A stretch of 36,818 bases of DNA from an uncultured Bacteroidota bacterium (GTDB taxonomy: Bacteria; Bacteroidota; Bacteroidia; Flavobacteriales; Flavobacteriaceae), in the NCBI GenBank assembly GCA_902509675.1, contig CABWYN010000012.1, positions 1 to 36,818 of the forward strand, given 5' to 3'. The position numbers and the translations under genes were made by a program. Positions 9,428 to 18,184 of this stretch are shown here, piece by piece. Each line of letters begins with the position of its first letter. Position 1 is the first letter of the stretch. Below the pieces are notes generated by a model. That model saw only the letters and a program-made list of their open reading frames with translations. It was not told the DNA's origin and made no database searches.

Positions 9428-10389
9428 TATTTCTTAGGCTTATATTTTGATCTCATATATATTTCAATTGGCTTTGTTTCTGTCATTTTTTTAAATGAAA
9501 TATCGTTATTTTTCATAAAAGATTTCACAATATTCCATCCGATGAATTTACCAATCATTTCTGATGTGTCCTTGTCATTCTCTAAATAAAATCTAGAAAA
9601 AGGAGCGTTATTTATAAATCTGCTATTCAATTTATTATCTGGGTTAAATAGGATGTTGTTTTCAACGAAATAAGTCCAAACAAAATATTCATTTTCAATC
9701 GCCCATTTTAATTTTTTTTCACTGTATCCAATTTTGATTTTATCAGGAATATCATCCAAACAAATATCCTTATAATATAAAATCTTTCCGTTATTAATCA
9801 TTTTATCAAGAAATGTATAGTCATCTAAACGCGGGATTAATTTACCAGCATACTCACTAGCTATATCAGAAATAATATTTTGCGGATTTAAATCTTCCTT
9901 TATATATTCTGGAATTCCTTCATAAAATCTATGATTTGCCCCAAGATAATTATCTAACCCAATTAATAAGATTGAATCGGTGAGAATGATCCGATTTCTG
10001 TAGTCAACATCCGTATTAACTGTTATTAATCTTGGGCTAATAGTTAATTCAAAAGCTTTGCTACTATTTATAAAAAAATCGGTTATTAGCTTCTCCAGAA
10101 ATAAAATATCATCATATTTATATAAAATTTCATTGTAAATCTCTCTTTGAATTGGATCATTTAACCTATTAATCCATATTTCATCAGGAAAATTATCAGG
10201 AAAAAAAAAGGGGTATTTAGATTTAACCTCACTAATTGAACTTGAATCAGATTCGTAAAAGATTTTTTCAAACCTTTCAATTTTTAAAATATTTTGCTCC
10301 GAAACTTTTGTGTCAGAGCACGAAATAAATAAAATTATAATTAAAAAAATTATAATTTTATTAATGTAGTTTGGCAAAAAGATTGACAT
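9427..10389 (-). CDS. gldB: Gliding motility lipoprotein GldB
   Basis: Lipoprotein required for gliding in Flavobacterium. Of 320 residues, a hydrophobic signal (about 10-22) ends in the lipobox LFISC with Cys24 as the lipidation site. The mature part carries family patches IERFEKIFYE (36-45), KYPFFFPDNFPDEIWI (59-74) and, near the C-terminus, MIGKFIGWNIVKSFMKNN. It is the first gene of a gldB-gldC unit and divergent from nadE over 52 bases. A TATATTTG box 18 bases upstream of the ATG is a probable -7 promoter element. Confident by sequence and neighbour; the molecular role of GldB is poorly defined in the family. Confidence 0.95.
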   Translation of the reverse strand: MSIFLPNYINKIIIFLIIILFISCSDTKVSEQNILKIERFEKIFYESDSSSISEVKSKYPFFFPDNFPDEIWINRLNDPIQREIYNEILYKYDDILFLEKLITDFFINSSKAFELTISPRLITVNTDVDYRNRIILTDSILLIGLDNYLGANHRFYEGIPEYIKEDLNPQNIISDIASEYAGKLIPRLDDYTFLDKMINNGKILYYKDICLDDIPDKIKIGYSEKKLKWAIENEYFVWTYFVENNILFNPDNKLNSRFINNAPFSRFYLENDKDTSEMIGKFIGWNIVKSFMKNNDISFKKMTETKPIEIYMRSKYKPKK

Positions 10390-10407
10390 TAGTTTATTTT
10401 AGCATTA

Positions 10408-10415
10408 CAAATATA
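10408..10415 (-). promoter_or_regulatory. Probable -7 promoter box for gldB-gldC (TATATTTG)
   Basis: On the minus strand the bases read TATATTTG, an exact match to the Bacteroidota -7 consensus TAnnTTTG, ending 18 bases before the gldB ATG. The -33 region is T-rich but has no clear TTG, so this is a half-supported promoter. The same box stands 20 bases before queA in this window, a consistent distance. Confidence 0.5.
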
Positions 10416-10441
10416 ATGTACTTTTTACCTTTTCTAAAAAA

Positions 10442-11227
10442 ATGAAAAAAACCGAAACAATAGATCACATAGTTAATTGGATAAAAAATTATCATAATAA
10501 AAATAAAATTGACGGATTAGTTATTGGGGTTTCAGGGGGTATTGATTCCGCATTAACGTCAACATTATGTGCGTTGACAGGTTTTAAAACATTATGCCTA
10601 AATATGCCAATAAGACAAAAAAAAGATCAATTTGATAGGGCATCAATGCACATCACCTGGCTAAAAGCTAAATTTAAAAATGTAAGTTCTCTAAATATTG
10701 ATCTCACACCTTTTTTTGAAAAATTTGAATCAACAGTTGATACTTCCTACAATAATAGCGAACTAGCTTTAGCTAATTCCAGATCGAGAATGAGAATGTT
10801 AACATTGTACTATTATGCCGGAATCAATAATTCAATTGTTGTTGGGACTGGAAATAAGGTAGAAGATTTTGGAATTGGATTTTATACCAAATACGGAGAT
10901 GGTGGAGTTGATATTAGTCCAATTGCTGACCTTATGAAAAGTGAAGTCTACCAATTATCAAGACATTTGAATATTAAGGATGAAATATTAGATGCCTTAC
11001 CTACCGATGGTTTATGGGATGATGATAGAAGTGATGAGCAGCAAATCGGTGTTTCATATAATGATCTTGAAAATATTATGAGTAAGCTTGAAAAAGGCGC
11101 AGATCCTGAAAAGTTTAGCGGTGAAATTAAAAATAATTTTGAAATTTATATTAAACACCATCATGCGAATAAGCACAAGATGGTAGAAATTCCAGTCTGT
11201 AAAATACCTGCTGAATTTAAATTATAG
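10442..11227 (+). CDS. nadE: NAD(+) synthase, ammonia-dependent
   Basis: Amidates deamido-NAD to NAD+ with ATP, the last step of NAD synthesis. The 261 residues form a single N-type ATP-pyrophosphatase domain, with PP-loop SGGIDSA at 31-37. Further motifs are SRSRMRMLTLYYYA (113-126), VVGTGNKVEDF (133-143), TKYGDGGVDISPIADL (149-164) and DRSDEQQIG (195-203). There is no glutaminase domain, so it should use free ammonia. Neighbours are gldB (divergent) and dnaG (convergent, 6-base overlap of 3' ends). nadE beside gldBC is a familiar flavobacterial arrangement. Confidence 0.97.
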   Translation: MKKTETIDHIVNWIKNYHNKNKIDGLVIGVSGGIDSALTSTLCALTGFKTLCLNMPIRQKKDQFDRASMHITWLKAKFKNVSSLNIDLTPFFEKFESTVDTSYNNSELALANSRSRMRMLTLYYYAGINNSIVVGTGNKVEDFGIGFYTKYGDGGVDISPIADLMKSEVYQLSRHLNIKDEILDALPTDGLWDDDRSDEQQIGVSYNDLENIMSKLEKGADPEKFSGEIKNNFEIYIKHHHANKHKMVEIPVCKIPAEFKL

Positions 11228-13168
11228 AACTCTGTTTAATTTTTCAGAAAGTAGCTTTTTTAGATTTGAGTAATTTACAACTTCTTCTAAAATAGAATCC
11301 GTATTATTATTTAAAGCCTTGTCCTTAAAACCATTAACCTTTTTGTCGATTAGAAAGCATCGTAAATTCAAAATTGTTTCCACTGTAAGTTGAGATAGTG
11401 AGTTTATTTTTGACTTTGGATGTATATTGTTTTTTTCCCAATTATGAAGAAAGTACTTTTCATTATCCATGATAATATTAGTAACTTCTAGTTGCTGATT
11501 TTCAGATAATTTATTCATGAACTTATCAATACTTATCTCTTTATTTTCGTTAAAGCATTCTATTATGTTAAAATATATATTTTTGAAATCATCATTTGAA
11601 AACTCCATTTCATCAACATGTAAATCCATGTAAACTTTTTCAAAAACTTTCAATGACCTTTTAGATAAATTTGTTTCAGAGAATCCCTTATCATTTTGAG
11701 AAAAAACCTCTTCCTCAAAATCAATTGATTCGTTGCCGTATAATAGTAAGATTTCTATTATTTTTTTTTCGAGTTCATAAAGTGCGTTAACCTGCCTTTT
11801 ATTTTTATCACTCTTAACAATTGAAATAGGTTCAAATATCTTTTTTGGCTTTTTCTTTTGAGCATTAAAGTCTTGCTTAATGATCTGTGCCAATGTACTA
11901 TACAATACTTGCTCGCTTATATCCATAATTGACGAGCATTCCTTTACATATATTTCACGCTTAATTTGATCAGAAATTTTTGCAATACTCTCTACCATAT
12001 CACGAATTACACCTGCTTTTTTAACGGGATCATTATTTGACTCGTTCAATAATAGAGATGCTTTGTAAACAATGAAATCTTTAGAATTTTCTGTAAAGTA
12101 TGATTTTACCTGATCAAGGCTTTTTTCACTTACAAAAGAATCAGGGTCTTCATTTTTAGGTAAATTACATATTTTGACATTCATACCTTGCTCTAGTATT
12201 AAGTCAATACCCCTAAGTGTAGCTCTTGAGCCCGCTTCATCCCCATCAAAAACTACTGTGATGTTTTTTGTAAGTCTATTGATGAGTCTAATTTGATTCT
12301 CGGTTAAAGCTGTACCAGATGATGCCACAACATTTGTAATTCCAGATTGATACATTTTTATAACATCTGTATATCCTTCAACCAAATAACAATTATCTTC
12401 TTTTACGATTGATTGTTTACCTTCAAAAATCCCATATAAAACCTTACTCTTTTGATAAATCAAGGATTCTGGTGAATTGATATACTTAGCTATATTTTTT
12501 CCAGCTCCCAATATCCTACCTCCAAAACCCAAAACTCTTCCAGACATACTTCTAATTGGGAAAATTATCCTTCCCCTAAATCTGTCAATACTGTTAGATT
12601 CCTTTACTATTGTAAGGCCTGTTTTCTCTAAATAATTAGTTTTGTAGCCTGCTTTATTAGCATTAGAAGAAAAATCATCAATTTTTTTTATAGAATACCC
12701 AATTTCAAATTTCTCAATAGTTTTATCATTGAATCCTCTTTCTTTCAAATAAGATAAAGCAATAGTCTTTCCCTCATCTGAAAATAGGTTTTTCTTAAAA
12801 TGATTTTTTGCATAATCAGAAATCAAAAAGAGACTTTCTTTTTCATTATCTTCTGTTATTTGTTCAGCTGTTTTTTGAGTTTCTTCAACTTCAATATTGT
12901 ATTTATTAGCAATGTATTTAATGGCTTCAGGATAAGTGAATTGTTCGTGTTCCATTAAAAAGGTTATAACAGTACCTCCTTTTCCGCTTGAAAAATCTTT
13001 CCAGATTTGCTTGGCTGGTGAAACCATAAAACTTGGTGTTCTTTCCTCACTAAAAGGACTTAATCCCTTGAAATTTGATCCTGATTTTTTTAACTGAACA
13101 AAATCACCAATAACCTCCTCAACTAGAGCAGTTTCAAATACTTTTTGTATGGTGTTTTTTGAAATCAA
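11222..13168 (-). CDS. dnaG: DNA primase DnaG with a zinc-ligand-free N-terminal domain
   Basis: Makes RNA primers for replication. The 648 residues comprise an N-terminal CHC2-like fold (about 3-100), the catalytic core with TOPRIM motifs EGYTD (264-268) and DGDEAG (308-313), DPDSF (341-345), and a C-terminal helicase-interacting part. The N-terminal domain keeps the fold signature (SPF..ERTPSFMVSP and FSSGKGG) but the four positions that are Cys/His in the canonical CPFH...KCFGC are Ser37, Ser40, Asp58 and Ser61, so no zinc site is left. I recall a similar sequence in other Flavobacteriia, suggesting a lineage trait rather than decay. The start is TTG (13168-13166): no in-frame ATG exists between it and the upstream stop, and the N-terminus then aligns with family members. 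Confidence 0.96.
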   Translation of the reverse strand: MISKNTIQKVFETALVEEVIGDFVQLKKSGSNFKGLSPFSEERTPSFMVSPAKQIWKDFSSGKGGTVITFLMEHEQFTYPEAIKYIANKYNIEVEETQKTAEQITEDNEKESLFLISDYAKNHFKKNLFSDEGKTIALSYLKERGFNDKTIEKFEIGYSIKKIDDFSSNANKAGYKTNYLEKTGLTIVKESNSIDRFRGRIIFPIRSMSGRVLGFGGRILGAGKNIAKYINSPESLIYQKSKVLYGIFEGKQSIVKEDNCYLVEGYTDVIKMYQSGITNVVASSGTALTENQIRLINRLTKNITVVFDGDEAGSRATLRGIDLILEQGMNVKICNLPKNEDPDSFVSEKSLDQVKSYFTENSKDFIVYKASLLLNESNNDPVKKAGVIRDMVESIAKISDQIKREIYVKECSSIMDISEQVLYSTLAQIIKQDFNAQKKKPKKIFEPISIVKSDKNKRQVNALYELEKKIIEILLLYGNESIDFEEEVFSQNDKGFSETNLSKRSLKVFEKVYMDLHVDEMEFSNDDFKNIYFNIIECFNENKEISIDKFMNKLSENQQLEVTNIIMDNEKYFLHNWEKNNIHPKSKINSLSQLTVETILNLRCFLIDKKVNGFKDKALNNNTDSILEEVVNYSNLKKLLSEKLNRVL

Positions 13169-13191
13169 ATGTATTAGATTATATAGCTGTG

Positions 13192-13206
13192 TAATTTAAT
13201 AAATTA
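13192..13206. repeat. Palindrome A in the dnaG / cargo-gene divergent region
   Basis: Reads T-AATTTA-A-TAAATT-A: a perfect 7+1+7 inverted repeat 24 bases upstream of the dnaG start. Its 13-base core is the reverse complement of the core of palindrome B. It could be an operator, but such AT-only palindromes also arise by chance in DNA of this composition. Confidence 0.3.
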
Positions 13207-13285
13207 TTAATGATAATGCCTAATTTTTTAAATTCAAAATATATCAGACATTGGTATTTCGATTTAATATTTTTTTAATGTATTT

Positions 13286-13302
13286 ACAATTTATTAAATT
13301 GT
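13286..13302. repeat. Palindrome B in the dnaG / cargo-gene divergent region
   Basis: Reads ACAATTTA-T-TAAATTGT: a perfect 8+1+8 inverted repeat ending 23 bases upstream of the ATG at 13326. The centre-to-centre distance to palindrome A is 95 bases, close to nine helical turns. It could bind a dimeric regulator shared by both genes; the low base complexity keeps confidence low. Confidence 0.35.
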
Positions 13303-13325
13303 AATGAACTTTAAATTAAACCTTT

Positions 13326-14744
13326 ATGAAAAAAATTACAATTTTATTATTAATTTTTAGCGTTAGTACATATGCTCAAACTCTGCAGATGCCAAATATT
13401 CCATCTGAAGGAGTCACTTATGAGACTGTTTCCCAAAACGCAATAATTTCTGTTGATCAACCTTGGGACTATTCCTCGCTAAATCCAATTGATGTAAGTA
13501 ATGTTTCCCTTCAGTTAATCGAAGACTCACAATATTCACCTTCGCTTTATCCCAATACAACACATGTAAAGTATGGTACGTCTGGTGACCAGTCTGTTGT
13601 TCAATTTCCTGGATTTACGGAAACTGGATACTCTTACAATGGAGAATTAAGTATTATTGAAAATAATTACGAAACACCGCTAATTATTAATCCTTATCCA
13701 TTTACTGTCGGCGACACACATACAGATGCTATCTATGATGTGTCTTTTACTTGTGCTGTTTGCCCTCCATATATGTTTAGAGATCATCAGGTAACATCAG
13801 AGGCAATGGCCTCAGGACCTGTAACTATGCCCGATGGAACAGTACACGAAAATGTTGTTTTGATTTATTCAATAGCTACATTTAGTGATGCGCAAACAGG
13901 GTCATCTCCGTGTGTCACAACTAGAGAATCAGTATTCTTTTGGTCAGAAGATTTTGGTATTCCTATCATTGAATCTTTTTATCAGTCTTCATCCGGTGCT
14001 TGTTCTTTTGACGATGTTCAATTTACAAGATTTTTAACAGGTGTAGGCGAATTTAGTAACGTATGTCAACCATCTCAAGATTGTTCCGTTGGAGACGGTT
14101 TCCAACAATTTACTTTAGCTGAAATAGATAATAGTTCTGGATGCGAAGGTTTTGGAGATTTCACAGATCAAGTGGCAAATCTAGATCCAGGCTCAACTTA
14201 TGATTTAACTGTAGTTACTGGTTGGGGGCAACAATATATGACTGTATGGATTGATTATAATGACGATCTAGTTTTTACCAATGACGAAAAAGTAGTGACA
14301 GACTACATAATTGGAGCAGGTCTAGGTCAAGGAGTACATGATGCAACCGTTGATTTTGTAGTTCCATCTGATGCTACGCCTGGTGAACACCGAATGCGTG
14401 CTAAAACATCTTGGAATGCACCGGTACCTGATGATGGTTGTGAGATTTCTGAATACGGCGAAACTGAAGATTATACAGCCAATATTGGAACCTTAGGAGT
14501 TAATGATGAAGACATTATGCAGGTTAGATTATTCCCTAATCCAGTTGACGGAAATTTTGTAACAATTCAAACTCCAATTAATGGTACCAAAGAAATCGAA
14601 GTATTTGATTTAGTTGGTAAACGTGTAATTAATATAAATTTAATATCAGATTCTTTGGATGTGAGCGAACTAAATCCTGGAATTTATATGGTTAAAGTTA
14701 CGATTGAAAATCTAACAAGTACATCTAAATTAATTATTAAATAA
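13326..14744 (+). CDS. Secreted GEVED-domain protein with T9SS type A sorting domain
   Basis: Predicted to be exported by Sec (signal peptide about 1-17, ending STYAQ) and then by the type IX system to the surface or outside. Of 472 residues, the part to about 245 resembles no family I can name and is rich in Ser, Thr and Pro with several Cys. It is followed by a GEVED domain (about 255-385; key patches MTVWIDYNDDLVFTNDEKV, PSDATPGEHRMRAKT and YGETEDYTANI). A type A C-terminal sorting domain (about 398-472) follows, with LFPNPVDG, IEVFDLVGKRV, LNPGIYMVKV and a basic end LIIK. GEVED domains are common in secreted or adhesive proteins. Base composition is visibly less AT-extreme than its neighbours, as is common for secreted proteins. 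A strong terminator follows. Function unknown beyond secretion. Confidence 0.9.
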   Translation: MKKITILLLIFSVSTYAQTLQMPNIPSEGVTYETVSQNAIISVDQPWDYSSLNPIDVSNVSLQLIEDSQYSPSLYPNTTHVKYGTSGDQSVVQFPGFTETGYSYNGELSIIENNYETPLIINPYPFTVGDTHTDAIYDVSFTCAVCPPYMFRDHQVTSEAMASGPVTMPDGTVHENVVLIYSIATFSDAQTGSSPCVTTRESVFFWSEDFGIPIIESFYQSSSGACSFDDVQFTRFLTGVGEFSNVCQPSQDCSVGDGFQQFTLAEIDNSSGCEGFGDFTDQVANLDPGSTYDLTVVTGWGQQYMTVWIDYNDDLVFTNDEKVVTDYIIGAGLGQGVHDATVDFVVPSDATPGEHRMRAKTSWNAPVPDDGCEISEYGETEDYTANIGTLGVNDEDIMQVRLFPNPVDGNFVTIQTPINGTKEIEVFDLVGKRVININLISDSLDVSELNPGIYMVKVTIENLTSTSKLIIK

Positions 14745-14770
14745 TTTAGAGACCATTATTAAAAAAGAGA

Positions 14771-14804
14771 AAATGCCAGATAAAATTTATCTGGCATTTT
14801 TTTT
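14771..14804 (+). terminator. Intrinsic terminator after the T9SS cargo gene
   Basis: AAATGCCAGATAAA (14771-14784) pairs perfectly with TTTATCTGGCATTT (14786-14799), and the T-run extends to 14804 (eight T). It is the clearest plain terminator in the window. The convergent rlmN gene ends inside the T-run (its stop occupies 14805-14803). On the minus strand the hairpin is followed by a mixed T-rich stretch, so it may also work, less efficiently, for rlmN. Confidence 0.9.
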
Positions 14805-15840
14805 AGTCTTTATTTGCGAGCTGACCACATGCCGCGTCAATATCCTGACCTCTTGATCTGCGAATTGTGGCCTTTATTTTATTAGACTCTAACAATTGTA
14901 TATAATTTTCTAAAACGCTTTTAGGAGCTTGTACAAAACTAGGATCATCGATGCTATTATATTGAATCAAATTAACCTTACTCGGCGTTTTTTTACAAAA
15001 TTTGACCAAAGCCTTAATGTCTTCTGTTTGATCATTTACTCCTTTCCAAACTACATATTCATATGTGATTATTTTTTTTGTTTTAGCATACCAATATTGT
15101 AAAGCATCAGCTAATTCATCCAAATTCATTTTCTCGTTAAACGGCATAATCGAAGTTCGGGTTTCATTTATCGCAGAATGTAAAGAAACAGCTAGTTTAA
15201 ATTTCACATTATCATCAGCCATTTTTTTTATCATTTTTGGAACACCAGAGGTTGAAACAACTATCCTTTTTGGGGACATTCCTAAACCAGATTTTGCTGT
15301 AATTTTGTCAATAGATTTCAAGACATTATTATAATTCATGAGAGGCTCCCCCATCCCCATGAAAACAATATTAGTAAGAGGCCTGTTAAAAAATTCCTTT
15401 GCTTGTTTAGCGATTAAAACAACTTGATCGTAAATCTCGTCAGGATTTAAATTTCTCATTCTCTTCAACCTAGCGGTAGCACAAAACTTACAATTTAAAC
15501 TGCAACCAACCTGGGAAGAAACACATGCTGTTATTCTGTCCTTAGTCGGAATCAATACACACTCTACAATAAACCCATCAAATAATTCAATTGCATTTTT
15601 AATTGTTCCGTCAGAACTTTTTTGCATTTTATGAACCTTAATGTTATTGATGATGAAATTATTCTCAAGAAAAATGACTAGTTCATCTGGTAAATTAGTC
15701 ATTTCAGAAAAACTATGAATTGATTTTTTCCATAACCAATGGAAAATCTGATTAGCTCTAAATGGCTTAAATGAATTTGATATTAAAATATCTTTAAATT
15801 CTTGCTCGGTAAGAGATCTTATATCCTTTTTGGGAAGCAA
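14803..15840 (-). CDS. rlmN: 23S rRNA (adenine2503-C2)-methyltransferase, radical SAM
   Basis: Radical SAM enzyme that methylates C2 of A2503 in 23S rRNA and of A37 in some tRNAs. Of 345 residues, the [4Fe-4S] motif CxxxCxxC is Cys113, Cys117 and Cys120 (CSLNCKFC). The two catalytic cysteines are Cys106 (in CVSSQVGC) and Cys338 (near the C-terminal RRSRGQDIDAACGQLA). The motifs MGMGEPLMNY and VVSTSGVPKMI are also present. The start is taken as TTG at 15840: the only other in-frame candidates before the queA stop are ATT and ATA, and the following PKKDIRSL matches the family N-terminus. It lies 6 bases after queA, presumably in the same transcript. Confidence 0.97.
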   Translation of the reverse strand: MLPKKDIRSLTEQEFKDILISNSFKPFRANQIFHWLWKKSIHSFSEMTNLPDELVIFLENNFIINNIKVHKMQKSSDGTIKNAIELFDGFIVECVLIPTKDRITACVSSQVGCSLNCKFCATARLKRMRNLNPDEIYDQVVLIAKQAKEFFNRPLTNIVFMGMGEPLMNYNNVLKSIDKITAKSGLGMSPKRIVVSTSGVPKMIKKMADDNVKFKLAVSLHSAINETRTSIMPFNEKMNLDELADALQYWYAKTKKIITYEYVVWKGVNDQTEDIKALVKFCKKTPSKVNLIQYNSIDDPSFVQAPKSVLENYIQLLESNKIKATIRRSRGQDIDAACGQLANKD

Positions 15841-15846
15841 AATTAT

Positions 15847-16902
15847 TTATATGATTAACATTGAATCTCCGTAACTCAGGAAATTATATTTTTCTTTCAT
15901 TGCTTCTTCATATGCCTTTTTAATAAAATCATTTCCTAAAAACGCAGAACTCATCATAAGCAATGTAGATTTGGGCATATGAAAATTGGTAATCATTGAG
16001 TTTGCTATATTAAAATCATAAGGAGGGAAAATAAATTTATTAGTCCAACCGTTAAATTCATTAAGTGTTCCCATAGATGATACCGAACTTTCAATAGCTC
16101 TCATAACAGTGGTTCCTACAGCACATATTCTTTTTTTATTTGCTAAACCTTGATTAATCATGTCTGCAGAGGCTTTTTCAATTATAACTCTTTCACTATC
16201 CATTTTATGTTTTGAGAGATCTTCAACCTCAACGGGGTTAAATGAGCCGAGACCAACATGTAAAGTTATTTCAGAAAATTTAATCCCTTTTATTTCTAAT
16301 CTCTTCATTAAGTGTTTAGAAAAATGTAAGCCTGCAGTAGGTGCTGCAACAGCGCCCTCGTGTTTTGCATAAATAGTTTGGTATCTTTCTTTATCTTCCG
16401 GCTCTACTTCTCTATTAATATATTTAGGAAGAGGTGTTTCTCCTAGATCAATTAATAGTTGTCTAAAATCCTCGTAACCAACATCACACAGAAATCTCAG
16501 AGTTCTACCTCTTGAAGTGGTATTGTCAATTACCTCAGCAACTAATTTATCATCATTACCAAAATAAAGTTTATTTCCAATTCTAATTTTTCTAGCTGGG
16601 TCAACCAAAACATCCCAAAGTCTTTGCTCAGCATTAAGTTCTCTTAGTAGAAAAACTTCAATTCTTGCACCAGTTTTTTCCTTATTTCCATACAATCTTG
16701 CTGGAAATACTTTTGTATTATTTAACACAACTACATCGTCTTCATCAAAATATTCAATCATATCCTTAAATTGTCTATGCTGAATGGAGTAATCTTTTCG
16801 ATCAATAACCATTAGTTTGGATTCATCTCTATTTTTATTTGGATATTCAGCAACCAGTTTTTCTGGCAACTCATAGGTGAAATCTGAAAGTTTCATTTTC
16901 AT
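15847..16902 (-). CDS. queA: S-adenosylmethionine:tRNA ribosyltransferase-isomerase
   Basis: Transfers the ribose of SAM to preQ1 at the tRNA wobble position, giving epoxyqueuosine (queuosine pathway). The 351-residue length is normal. Recognisable motifs are [16 protein letters not shown] (6-21), [23 protein letters not shown], the [14 protein letters not shown] active-site stretch, and [10 protein letters not shown], with C-terminal [13 protein letters not shown] consensus promoter lies just upstream, so although aroA is only 67 bases away, queA-rlmN can be transcribed independently. Either of the two close ATG codons (M1 or M3) could be the start. Confidence 0.98.
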   Translation of the reverse strand: MKMKLSDFTYELPEKLVAEYPNKNRDESKLMVIDRKDYSIQHRQFKDMIEYFDEDDVVVLNNTKVFPARLYGNKEKTGARIEVFLLRELNAEQRLWDVLVDPARKIRIGNKLYFGNDDKLVAEVIDNTTSRGRTLRFLCDVGYEDFRQLLIDLGETPLPKYINREVEPEDKERYQTIYAKHEGAVAAPTAGLHFSKHLMKRLEIKGIKFSEITLHVGLGSFNPVEVEDLSKHKMDSERVIIEKASADMINQGLANKKRICAVGTTVMRAIESSVSSMGTLNEFNGWTNKFIFPPYDFNIANSMITNFHMPKSTLLMMSSAFLGNDFIKKAYEEAMKEKYNFLSYGDSMLII

Positions 16903-16922
16903 AATGCGCGTATTAGAGGTTG

Positions 16923-16954
16923 CAAATATACAATCTTGAAATAGGGGTTGTCAA
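16923..16954 (-). promoter_or_regulatory. Consensus Bacteroidota promoter for queA-rlmN
   Basis: On the minus strand TTGACA (16954-16949) is followed 21 bases after its TTG by TATATTTG (16930-16923), an exact match to the -7 consensus TAnnTTTG with spacing inside the accepted range. The box ends 20 bases before the queA ATG. It is the best promoter match I found in the window. Confidence 0.8.
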
Positions 16955-16970
16955 GTAAATAGCCCTATTT
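16939..16970 (-). other. Hairpin at the aroA stop overlapping the queA -33 element
   Basis: On the minus strand AAATAGGG (16970-16963) pairs perfectly with CCCTATTT (16946-16939) over a 16-base loop that contains the TTGACA of the queA promoter. No T-run follows, so it is not a standard intrinsic terminator; it could mark or protect the 3' end of the aromatic operon mRNA. The first arm overlaps the last base of the aroA stop codon. Confidence 0.4.
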
Positions 16971-18184
16971 TATTTTGAGGAGATTCCAATTTTAGATAAA
17001 TCAGACCAAAAAGAGGGGTATGATTTTGAAACCACCTCAGAGTTCAAAATTTCAATATCAGTTTTAACTCCTAAACAAGCAAATGCCATAGCCATTCTAT
17101 GATCATCATATGTTCTTATTTTTACACCAGAGCAAAAATCTGTTACATAATTAAACATAATTGAGTCAGTAGTTGTCTCTACCAATACGCCGAACTTACT
17201 TAATTCATTTTGTAAAGCCTCTATCCGGTCAGTCTCTTTTATTTTTAATGTATGCAAACCCGTAAGTTTGCAAGAAATCTTTAATCCAAGACATGTAACA
17301 CATATAGTTTGAGCTAAGTCTGGATTAGGAGATAAATCTAACAATATGGAGTGTTGATCAACTGAAACTTTTTCCAATACAATCTTATTATTTAAAAAGG
17401 TTGTTTTTACCCCAAAGCTTTCATAAATAGTTTTTACACGACTATCCCCTTGAATACTATCCTTCTTAAAACCGTTTAAACTTATCTTATAACCAATCGG
17501 AGCCAAAGCAACAATAGAGTAAAAATAAGACGCTGATGACCAATCTGATTCAACAATAATTTCTTTTGAGCTAATACTATTTAACTCTTTAACATGAATG
17601 TAATTTTTTTTTGAGACTACCTCTACGCCTATTTGCTCTAACAAATTAACTGTCATTTTAATATAAGGAATTGATGTCTCTTTTCCGGTTAAATTAATTT
17701 TTAAGCCGCCATTTATTTTAGGGGCGATTAGTAATAGTGATGAAATATATTGGCTACTGACAGAAGAGTTAATATGTATTTCCCGTCCCCTAATAATAGA
17801 GGGATTTATGCTTAGAGGAGGGTATCCATCATTTTCCAGATAATCAATATCAGCTCCAATAGATCTCAATGAATCCACCAAAATTTTAATAGGTCTTTGT
17901 TTCATCCTCAATGACCCCGTAAGCTCGATAGTGCGCGAGACCTTGATTGAAAAAAGAGCTGTTAAAAATCGCATTGCTGTTCCAGCATGACCAATATTAA
18001 TAGAATTTTTATTGCCTTGTAAGGCGTTATTTAAAGACCTTGTATCGTCACAATCTGAAATGTTTATGATTGAAATATTCTCGTAAAGATTTTTTAAGAT
18101 CAATAATCGGTTTGACTCACTTTTTGAGCCAGGAATTGAAATATTGTTAAATTTTAAATTAGCTTTTACTAATAAACTATTCAT
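16970..18184 (-). CDS. aroA: 3-phosphoshikimate 1-carboxyvinyltransferase (EPSP synthase)
   Basis: Sixth step of the shikimate pathway: shikimate-3-phosphate plus PEP gives EPSP. The 404 residues are a little short of the E. coli enzyme. Substrate-binding motifs are in order: PGSKSESNR (18-26), GHAGTAMR (65-72), KQRP, SSQYISSLLL, DWSSASYF, the PDLAQT region with the catalytic Asp, KETDRIEAL and YDDHRMAMAFA. The start ATG immediately follows the stop of the MazG-like gene, so it is the last gene of the aromatic operon before the queA promoter. Confidence 0.97.
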   Translation of the reverse strand: MNSLLVKANLKFNNISIPGSKSESNRLLILKNLYENISIINISDCDDTRSLNNALQGNKNSINIGHAGTAMRFLTALFSIKVSRTIELTGSLRMKQRPIKILVDSLRSIGADIDYLENDGYPPLSINPSIIRGREIHINSSVSSQYISSLLLIAPKINGGLKINLTGKETSIPYIKMTVNLLEQIGVEVVSKKNYIHVKELNSISSKEIIVESDWSSASYFYSIVALAPIGYKISLNGFKKDSIQGDSRVKTIYESFGVKTTFLNNKIVLEKVSVDQHSILLDLSPNPDLAQTICVTCLGLKISCKLTGLHTLKIKETDRIEALQNELSKFGVLVETTTDSIMFNYVTDFCSGVKIRTYDDHRMAMAFACLGVKTDIEILNSEVVSKSYPSFWSDLSKIGISSK

